A DNA stretch of 6,583 bases from Desulfobacterales bacterium (GTDB lineage: Bacteria > Desulfobacterota > Desulfobacteria > Desulfobacterales > JAFDCJ01), in assembly GCA_029932495.1 (NCBI GenBank), contig JAOZPY010000156.1, positions 1 through 6,583 on the forward strand, in the 5' to 3' direction. Under the pieces are notes generated by a model, which worked only from the letters and a program-made list of their open reading frames with translations, searched no databases and was not told the DNA's origin. Made by a program: the position numbers and the translations under genes. This document shows, piece after piece, positions 1-5,679 of this stretch (positions are counted from its first letter, which is position 1; each line of letters starts with the position of its first letter).

Positions 1-2408
1 CCGACGGCAGCGTGGTGACCCTGGGACAGCTTGCCACGGTTAAAGAGGGTTTTGAAGATGTGGATTTAAGCGCCCGGTTCCAGGGTAAACCGGCGGCTAT
101 GATCCAGGTTTATCGCGTTGCCGACCAGAATGCCCTGACAGTGGCCGCCACCGTCAAACGCTACCTGGCTGAAATTCGGCCCGGGCTTCCGGCCGGCATG
201 GATGTTGCCTTTTATTCAGATCGCTCCGAGATTTTGAAAAACCGCCTGGAGCTGCTGATAAAAAATCTGGCCTTCGGCCTGGTGCTGGTCAGCATTTTGC
301 TGGGGCTGTTTATGAATCTGCGCCTGGCCTTCTGGGTGACCCTGGGGATCCCCGTTTCTTTTATGGCCTGTGTGATGCTGCTGCCGCATTTTAATGTGTC
401 CATCAACATGATTTCTTTGTTCGCGTTTATTATGGTACTGGGCATCGTGGTGGACGATGCCATTATCATCGGGGAAAATATTTACCGGCGCCAGGAACAG
501 GGCCAGGGACCATTGAAAGCGGCGGTGGACGGGGCTGTGGAAGTGGGCCGTCCCGTCATATTTTCGGTTTTGACCACCATGGTGGCATTCTGGCCGCTGC
601 TGATGGCCGCCGGCACCATGGGAAAACTGATGCGCAATATACCGGTGGTCGTCATTCTGGTCCTGGCAGGCTCCCTGGTGGAATCACTGCTCATCCTGCC
701 GGCGCACCTGGCGCGCAGTGCGCGCAAGGCGGCCCTGCGTCGAGCCGGCCCGCCGAAAGAAAAGCGCTTTGCACGCTGGTTGAAACGGTTTGTCAATGGA
801 CCTTATGCCCGGCTGGTGGGATTTTGCATCAACTGGCGTTACGTGACCCTGGCCGCCGGGCTGGTTTTGCTGCTGCTCAGCTTTGGAGTGTGGAAAGCCG
901 GTTGGGTCAAGTTTGTTTTTTTCCCCCGGGTAGAAGGCAACACCATGCGTTGTTATGTTACCATGCCCGTGGGAACGCCGGTGCAGCAAACCCGGGAGGT
1001 CATCGGACGTATCGAACAGGCGGCCCTGGAGGTCATCAGGCAGGCCGATGGCCGGCGGTTAAAAGACGCGCCACCGTTGATGGAATACAGCCTGATGCTG
1101 GTGGGTGCGCACTCGGGACGGGGAGGCACCCGCGGTGCCGGCGGTCACCTGGCCCAGATCTGGATAGAGCTTGTTGAAAGCGAGAAACGCAACATCAGCA
1201 CTGCCGAGCTGACCCGCAGGTGGCGCAAAAAAGTTGGTGCGGTTCCCGGTGCGGAGGCGATTACCTTTCGCAGCGAAATTCACGGTGCCGGCAATCCGGT
1301 TGAAATCCACCTGTCTCTGGATAACCACGCTCAGCTGGTGCAGGCTGCTGATGATCTCAAACTGGAGCTGCAGCGCTATCCCGGCGTGTTCGATATCAGT
1401 GACAGTTTTTTGCCGGGTAAAAGAGAAATGCAGCTCAAACTCAAACCGGCGGCCCGCAGCCTGGGTCTGACCCTGGAGGATCTGGCTCGGCAGGTCCGAC
1501 ACGCCTTTTACGGTGCCGAAGCCCTGAGCCTGCAGCGGGGCAAGGATGAAATCAGCGTCATGGTCCGCTATCCGGAAGCCGAACGCAGATCCCTGGGAGC
1601 CGTTGAAAAGATGCGAATCCGCACCCCGGCAGGCATTGAGGTGCCTTTCAGCCGGGTGGCCGAGGTTAAATTCGAAAAGGGTTATGCCACCATCGAGCGC
1701 GCCCAGCGACGGCGGGTCATTAAGGTCACCGCCGATGTCAATGATACCGTTACCAATGCCAACGAAGTGCGCACATCACTGCAGGAAAGCTTCCTGCCGC
1801 GGCTTAAAAGTCAGTACCCGGGCTTACGGTACAGCATCGAAGGAGAAGGCAAAGAGCAGAAAGAATCTTTAGCCGATGTCATGAACGCCTTTGCCATTGC
1901 CATTTTTGGAATTTACGCCCTGCTTGCCATCCCGTTTAAATCTTTCAGCCAGCCCTTCGTGGTGATGGCTGCCATTCCTTTCGGTTTTGTGGGGGCGCTG
2001 ATCGGTCACGTGGTCATGGGCTTTAACATCAGTTTGTTGAGCCTTTTTGGTATGGTGGGACTGGCCGGGGTTGTGGTCAATGATGCCCTGGTGCTGGTAT
2101 ACACGGCCAATCACATCCGCCGCCGGGGGGAGTCGGTACGCCATGCGATTGTCAATGCCGGTTGTCTGCGGTTTCGCGCCATCATGCTAACCTCCTTGAC
2201 CACTTTTGCCGGCCTCAGCCCCATGCTGCTGGAACGCAGTATCCAGGCGCAGTTTCTGATTCCCATGGCTATCAGCCTCGGGTTCGGCGTCCTGTTCAGC
2301 ACCTTCGTGACGCTGTTGTTGATCCCCTGCGGCTACATGATACTGGATGATTTTCACAACCTGCTGACCGGCAAGCGCGCCGAAGTCATCTCAGATCGGG
2401 CAAAATAG
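1..2408 (+). CDS. RND-family efflux permease (AcrB-like), 5'-truncated by window edge
   Basis: This is the inner-membrane, proton-driven pump subunit of a tripartite efflux system, which in this family works with a periplasmic adaptor and an outer-membrane channel. The reading frame is open from base 3, so the start lies upstream; about 800 residues are visible of the usual ~1,030-1,050. Counting from the valine codon at 12, I see the end of the first porter domain (1-80), TM2-TM6 (about 84-230), TM7 (276-294), a second large periplasmic porter/docking region (295-620) and TM8-TM12 (623-775). TM4 carries the adjacent aspartates D148-D149 in IVVDDAI, matching AcrB D407/D408 of the proton relay. 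In TM10 the AcrB Lys940 position is Asn690 followed by Asp691 (VVVNDALVLV); a Thr matching AcrB T978 is kept at 727. The substrate cannot be told. The adaptor gene would be expected upstream, outside the window. It ends 35 bp before the convergent CAPT gene. Confidence 0.95.
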   Translation, partial: DGSVVTLGQLATVKEGFEDVDLSARFQGKPAAMIQVYRVADQNALTVAATVKRYLAEIRPGLPAGMDVAFYSDRSEILKNRLELLIKNLAFGLVLVSILLGLFMNLRLAFWVTLGIPVSFMACVMLLPHFNVSINMISLFAFIMVLGIVVDDAIIIGENIYRRQEQGQGPLKAAVDGAVEVGRPVIFSVLTTMVAFWPLLMAAGTMGKLMRNIPVVVILVLAGSLVESLLILPAHLARSARKAALRRAGPPKEKRFARWLKRFVNGPYARLVGFCINWRYVTLAAGLVLLLLSFGVWKAGWVKFVFFPRVEGNTMRCYVTMPVGTPVQQTREVIGRIEQAALEVIRQADGRRLKDAPPLMEYSLMLVGAHSGRGGTRGAGGHLAQIWIELVESEKRNISTAELTRRWRKKVGAVPGAEAITFRSEIHGAGNPVEIHLSLDNHAQLVQAADDLKLELQRYPGVFDISDSFLPGKREMQLKLKPAARSLGLTLEDLARQVRHAFYGAEALSLQRGKDEISVMVRYPEAERRSLGAVEKMRIRTPAGIEVPFSRVAEVKFEKGYATIERAQRRRVIKVTADVNDTVTNANEVRTSLQESFLPRLKSQYPGLRYSIEGEGKEQKESLADVMNAFAIAIFGIYALLAIPFKSFSQPFVVMAAIPFGFVGALIGHVVMGFNISLLSLFGMVGLAGVVVNDALVLVYTANHIRRRGESVRHAIVNAGCLRFRAIMLTSLTTFAGLSPMLLERSIQAQFLIPMAISLGFGVLFSTFVTLLLIPCGYMILDDFHNLLTGKRAEVISDRAK

Positions 2409-2443
2409 ACAATTCAGGGACAAGAGGAACGTCGAAAACTATT

Positions 2444-3934
2444 TTATTGCGCCCGGGCGGGTTTGATGCGGTTTTCGTCGGCCGCCACTTCGGGATCGAT
2501 GCGCCAGGTGACCAGCGGTGACAGGGTGTACAAAAACAGGTATCCCAGCGCCATGTGGCCGAAGTAGGGCGTGAATACGGAAATGAACAGCACCAGAGTG
2601 AGACGGCCGAACCAGGGATGGCGGCTGATAAAACGGCCCAGATGCAGGTAGCGCACCGGGTACAGGTTCATCAGCAAGGCTGCCAGCACCATCAGGGCGA
2701 TGCTGAAAAGCCCCCAGAAGCGAACCCATGGTGAGCCGTCATTGACTGTCTGGGCGAAGATGATCAGGGGCGCCATGGCCAGCAGGGCGGCAGCCGGTGT
2801 GGGCATGCCTTTGAAAAAACCGGGTATGGGGTGTTTGTCAAGGGTGAAATAAATCAGGCGGCCGACTCCCAGCAGGGCAAATCCCCAGGCCACCAGACCG
2901 ACCGGTATTCTTGCGAGCACGGGATCAAAAATTGATGACAGCGTGACATAAAAAATCCAGGCCGGTGCAATACAGAAACTGACGGTATCGGAAATATCAT
3001 CCAGGACTCCGCCCAGGTTGATATTGCGGGAGGGCTGTGGCCCGGCGGGCAACGGTTCCGTCAGCCCCAGCTTGCGTGCCACAGCACCATCGAGCTTGTC
3101 AAACAGGGCGGCTCCGACCAGAAACAGATAGGCTTCACGGATGCGCCACTGATAGGCAAAAAATACCGCCAGCAACCCCATCACAGCGTTCATGACCGTC
3201 AGCGAATTGGGGAAAAAGGCCAGGATGCTGCGCCGCAGCCGCTCATTGCCCAGGCACATCTCATCCAGGCACAGGGTTCCGTACTTGTGGCAGTACATGG
3301 CAATGGAGCCAAAATTGATGATCAAAAAAATGATTTCAATGAAAAACAATCCGCGCAGCGGCATATTCCCCAGTCGGGAAATTAATGTATACACCCCGGA
3401 AGCCGGGCCTTCCGGTATGTAGAACGCGTGTGCGTAAAGCAGGGCGGCCACCGGGGCCGCCACAATGGTTCGCAGGCGGGTTAGTTCGTTAAACTCGGGC
3501 TCCAGGTCTTTGCGCAGGGCAAAACTGCGCATGAAATGGGCAAAATTATCTCTGACCAGCACGGTGACAGCCAGCAGCAGCACGAAAATGGCATGCAGTA
3601 ACTCGGCCCGGTTGGGGGTTCCCGACACAAAATGCAGCCGCCACATTACCCCTACGGCCACCAGCGGGAAAATGATCGAATAGACCACCTTGTCCATGAT
3701 ACGGTCGGCCAGCAGGGCCATCTGCGGGTGAGGGTGAAAACGGGCGGCGAACCATCCGTCCACCAGATCGAAGGTCATGGAGGTAAACAGAAATACGACA
3801 CCCAGGGTATACAAAATCGGGCTTTGCATCCACATGACGCCGATTGCGCACAGCAGGCCGCCAAATACAAGCGGCGGGCGCCCGTACACCAGCAGAGCCG
3901 TAAATTTTTTAGAGATGTGTTGTTTTGCGGGCAT
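2444..3934 (-). CDS. Tandem-domain CDP-alcohol phosphatidyltransferase (C-terminal half phosphatidylserine-synthase-like)
   Basis: This is an integral membrane enzyme of the CDP-alcohol phosphatidyltransferase class, which transfers a phosphatidyl group from a CDP-lipid to an alcohol acceptor. With the start chosen here it has 496 residues, about twice the usual 180-260, because it holds two family signatures. Domain 1 (about 10-215) has D56-x2-D59-G60-x2-A63-A64-R65, then A73-x3-D77-x3-D81: all four metal/catalytic aspartates are present, but the AR pair reads AA-R and the second Gly is Ala. Domain 2 (about 240-480) has D279-x2-D282-G283-x2-A286-R287, then G308-x3-D312-x3-D316, fully canonical except for a ~12-residue insert after AR. 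It also has serine-synthase-like features: PNSLT (242-246), DTVSFCIAPA after the motif, and GMPTPAAA (376-383). I count 12-14 membrane segments. The frame is open to a GTG at 4051; I prefer the ATG at 3932-3934 because domain 1 begins right after it, but no strong Shine-Dalgarno sequence supports any candidate. The acceptor is unproven; serine is the best guess for domain 2. Confidence 0.88.
   Translation of the reverse strand: MPAKQHISKKFTALLVYGRPPLVFGGLLCAIGVMWMQSPILYTLGVVFLFTSMTFDLVDGWFAARFHPHPQMALLADRIMDKVVYSIIFPLVAVGVMWRLHFVSGTPNRAELLHAIFVLLLAVTVLVRDNFAHFMRSFALRKDLEPEFNELTRLRTIVAAPVAALLYAHAFYIPEGPASGVYTLISRLGNMPLRGLFFIEIIFLIINFGSIAMYCHKYGTLCLDEMCLGNERLRRSILAFFPNSLTVMNAVMGLLAVFFAYQWRIREAYLFLVGAALFDKLDGAVARKLGLTEPLPAGPQPSRNINLGGVLDDISDTVSFCIAPAWIFYVTLSSIFDPVLARIPVGLVAWGFALLGVGRLIYFTLDKHPIPGFFKGMPTPAAALLAMAPLIIFAQTVNDGSPWVRFWGLFSIALMVLAALLMNLYPVRYLHLGRFISRHPWFGRLTLVLFISVFTPYFGHMALGYLFLYTLSPLVTWRIDPEVAADENRIKPARAQ
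2786..3100 (-). other. C-terminal phosphatidylserine-synthase-like catalytic domain core
   Basis: This sub-feature of the CAPT gene spans from the second DxxDGxxAR motif to the GMPTPAAA element. The aspartates D279, D282, D312 and D316 (numbered from the ATG at 3934) are all kept. Directly after the last one comes TVSFCIAPA, which resembles the VSFGxAPA stretch of bacterial type PssA. An arginine in GVGRLIYF followed by GFFKGMPTPAAA resembles the PssA element F-x-GLPxPAAA. This is the half most likely to be catalytically active. I compared it with remembered family patterns only. Confidence 0.75.
3692..3769 (-). other. N-terminal, degenerate CDP-alcohol phosphatidyltransferase motif
   Basis: These bases encode the first signature of the tandem protein, residues 56-81 from the ATG at 3934. 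The four aspartates and the first glycine are in register with D-x2-D-G-x2-A-R-x8-G-x3-D-x3-D. The arginine is shifted one place (AA then R), and the second glycine is replaced by alanine. Hydrophobic segments on both sides fit the expected membrane topology. Whether this half is active, altered in specificity or only structural cannot be told from sequence. Confidence 0.75.
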
Positions 3935-4039
3935 GGTGGTATTACCAGAACGTCTGCCCATCATAAAGAAAAACCGCTGGCATGTCAAGAAAGGGCCGGC
4001 GCCGGCCATCAACCGTTTTGCTTTTCGCACAGGTTTCTG

Positions 4040-4067
4040 ATATGCAGCCACAGTCTATACTGCATAT
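4040..4067. repeat. Inverted repeat, 8-bp arms ATATGCAG-N12-CTGCATAT (candidate operator)
   Basis: The arms at 4040-4047 and 4060-4067 are perfect reverse complements. Their centres are 20 bp apart, about two helical turns, the geometry of a site for a dimeric DNA-binding protein. The right arm overlaps the TATACT box at 4056-4061. The dyad is seen directly; its role as an operator is inference, and an 8-bp-arm dyad can arise by chance in a region this size at a rate of a few percent. Confidence 0.4.
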
Positions 4068-4098
4068 TATCTTGCCTTTTTCGGCAATCGATTGAAAA

Positions 4099-4103
4099 AA
4101 GGA
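4099..4103 (+). promoter_or_regulatory. Ribosome binding site deciding the murJ-like GTG start
   Basis: AAGGA, inside the run AAAAAAGGA, ends 9 nt before the GTG at 4113, a good Shine-Dalgarno distance. The longer in-frame alternative, TTG at 4092, has no such sequence before it, so the GTG is preferred. Confidence 0.6.
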
Positions 4104-4112
4104 CCTGTTTTC

Positions 4113-5675
4113 GTGGCCGCATCGCTTCATAAAAAAGTCGGCATCGCCGCTGTGATCATGATGAGTTCGGTTTTTTTGAGCAACCTGATCGGGCTTTTCC
4201 GGGAAATGGTGATCGCATACATTGGCGGGGCCGGCAGCGAGGTGGATGCTTACCAGATATCTTTTCTAATACCGGAGATCCTTAATCATGTAGTTGCCAG
4301 CGGCTTTTTGTCGATTACCTTCATTCCGATTTTTTCCGGTTACCTGGTGGACAATCAGCAGCGGCGCGGTTGGCAGGTGCTGTCGGTTATTTTTTCCTGT
4401 TTCGGCGTTTTTTTGATTTTTCTTATCGTCATCGCCGGTATATTCACCGCTCAGATTGTATCCCTGGTGGCCCCCGGTCTGCACGATCCGGTTCTTAAAG
4501 CCGGCGTGATTCGTATGACCCGCATTATTATGCCGGCCCAGTTTTTCTTTTTCGGCAGTGGCTTGTTCATGGCCGTCCAGTTTGCCAAGGAAAAATTTGC
4601 GGTGCCCGCCCTTTCGCCCCTGATCTATAACCTGGGTATTATCGCCGGCGGAGTGATTTTGGGTCCCCGGCTGGGGGTGGAGGGCTTTTCCTGGGGGGTT
4701 TTATTCGGAGCGGTGGCCAATTTCGTTATCCAGTTCCGGGGGGCGCTCAAAGTGGGCATGCAACTGCAAGTCGCTTTCGAGTTTTTACATCCGGATTTAC
4801 GCAAATATGTGCTCCAGACCCTGCCGTTGATGCTGGGCTTGTCGATGACTTTTTCACGGGAATTTTTTTTCCGGTTTTTTGGATCCTTTCTGGCGGCGGG
4901 CGCCATTGCCGGCATCAATTACGGACTGCGCATCATGCTGATCCCGGTGGCTTTGTTCGGACAGGCGGTGGGCACGGCGTCCTTTCCCTTTATGGCCCGG
5001 CTGGTGGCTGAAAAAAAGATCGCGGAGCTCAACGGGTTGCTCAACACCACCTTGCGATATATCTCCCTGGTCATACCGGTGTCCGTGCTGCTGATGGTGC
5101 TGCGTCATGAAGTGGTGCGCATTCTTTTTCAGAGAGGAAAATTTGATGCTTCCGCCACGGCCCTGACCGCCGAAGTGCTGACCTATCTTTTGATCGGTGC
5201 GTTTGCGCTGACCGCTTACACCATTGTCCCCCGGGCCTATTACGCCATGAAGGACACGCTGTTCCCCGCCATTTACGGAACCGTCACGGTTGTGCTCAGC
5301 ATCCCGCTGTATTATTTCGGCATGCAGCTGTTCGGCACCCCCGGGCTGGCCCTGGCGCTTTCCCTGTCCGGCATCATGCAGGTGGCTGTTTTATATGCCC
5401 TGTGGAACAGACGCAGCCACAATACCGGCAGCCGGCAGGTGTATAAAATTTACGGTAAAATGATGGTTCTTGCCGCATCGATGGGAATTTTTCTGACCTG
5501 GTTTAAATCCGCAGCCCTGGGCGGCATCGATTCGACCACCCTGATGGGAAGCCTGGCAGTGTGTGTCATCGTGGCTGCGGTGTTTGTGATGATCCTGCTG
5601 GCTGCCGGTTACGGGCTTAAAATCAGGGAGATTACGGATATGGCAGCCCGTCTGGGCGCCAGACTCAAATTTTGA
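4113..5675 (+). CDS. murJ: MurJ/MviN-family lipid-linked precursor flippase, divergent
   Basis: This polytopic protein belongs to the MOP-superfamily MVF/MurJ group, which in E. coli flips lipid II across the inner membrane for peptidoglycan synthesis. At 520 residues from the GTG start, length fits the family (E. coli 511), with about 14 hydrophobic segments. Family hallmarks in order are SNLIGLFRE (23-31), GAGSEVDAYQISFLIP (39-54), ASGFLSITFIPIFSGY (62-77), the R273 region before VGTASFPFMARL, LFQRGKFDA (338-346) and FYAMKDT-like YYAMKDTLFP (376-385). Aligned by eye to E. coli MurJ, R24, D39 and R270 have counterparts (R30, D45, R273), but R18, K46, R52 and E273 are replaced by N24, L52, N58 and L276. 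It may therefore be a true lipid II flippase with altered cavity chemistry, or a paralogue moving another polyprenyl-linked glycan. It is transcribed divergently from the CAPT gene and ends 4 bp from the convergent fabH stop. The symbol is by family only. Confidence 0.85.
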   Translation: MAASLHKKVGIAAVIMMSSVFLSNLIGLFREMVIAYIGGAGSEVDAYQISFLIPEILNHVVASGFLSITFIPIFSGYLVDNQQRRGWQVLSVIFSCFGVFLIFLIVIAGIFTAQIVSLVAPGLHDPVLKAGVIRMTRIIMPAQFFFFGSGLFMAVQFAKEKFAVPALSPLIYNLGIIAGGVILGPRLGVEGFSWGVLFGAVANFVIQFRGALKVGMQLQVAFEFLHPDLRKYVLQTLPLMLGLSMTFSREFFFRFFGSFLAAGAIAGINYGLRIMLIPVALFGQAVGTASFPFMARLVAEKKIAELNGLLNTTLRYISLVIPVSVLLMVLRHEVVRILFQRGKFDASATALTAEVLTYLLIGAFALTAYTIVPRAYYAMKDTLFPAIYGTVTVVLSIPLYYFGMQLFGTPGLALALSLSGIMQVAVLYALWNRRSHNTGSRQVYKIYGKMMVLAASMGIFLTWFKSAALGGIDSTTLMGSLAVCVIVAAVFVMILLAAGYGLKIREITDMAARLGARLKF

Positions 5676-5679
5676 CCGC

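Larger units (their letters stand above)
3935..4112. promoter_or_regulatory. Divergent intergenic control region between CAPT and murJ-like genes
   Basis: This 178-bp gap separates the two divergent starts and must hold the promoters of both unless transcription enters from afar. On the plus strand, TTGCTT (4018-4023) lies 17 bp before TATGCA (4041-4046) with an extended TG at 4038-4039, and TATACT (4056-4061) is a better -10 match with no good -35. On the minus strand I found only weak boxes (GATAAT at 4066-4071). The region also has the dyad at 4040-4067, a GC-rich palindrome at 3994-4007 and a small inverted repeat at 4072-4087. If the CAPT gene starts further upstream than I chose, part of this stretch is coding. 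Exact promoter positions are uncertain. Confidence 0.45.

Noticed and set aside
1059..1502. 147-codon minus-strand open frame inside the RND gene
   Set aside because: It overlaps a conserved part of the RND permease and shows no family resemblance; it is a shadow of GC-rich coding DNA.
2450..2459. Palindrome CGCCCGGGCG at the 3' end of the CAPT gene, considered as a shared terminator with the RND gene
   Set aside because: No T-run follows it on either strand (minus strand continues AATAAAATAG), and it lies in the last codons of CAPT, so it is not a convincing intrinsic terminator.
3935..4051. Extending the CAPT protein to the GTG at 4051 or the ATG codons between
   Set aside because: The extra residues show no conserved feature, the GTG falls inside the N12 spacer of the dyad, and none of these starts has a clear ribosome binding site; still possible for the ATGs at 3962-3964 or 3959-3961.
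4092..4112. Longer murJ-like start at the TTG at 4092
   Set aside because: No Shine-Dalgarno sequence precedes it, whereas the GTG at 4113 has AAGGA at good spacing, and the alignment with E. coli MurJ needs no extra N-terminal residues.
3632..4132. 166-codon open frame on the plus strand across the CAPT start and intergenic region
   Set aside because: It is antisense to the well-supported CAPT gene for most of its length, its composition (many His, Gln, Arg) is typical of a shadow frame, and it has no recognisable domain.
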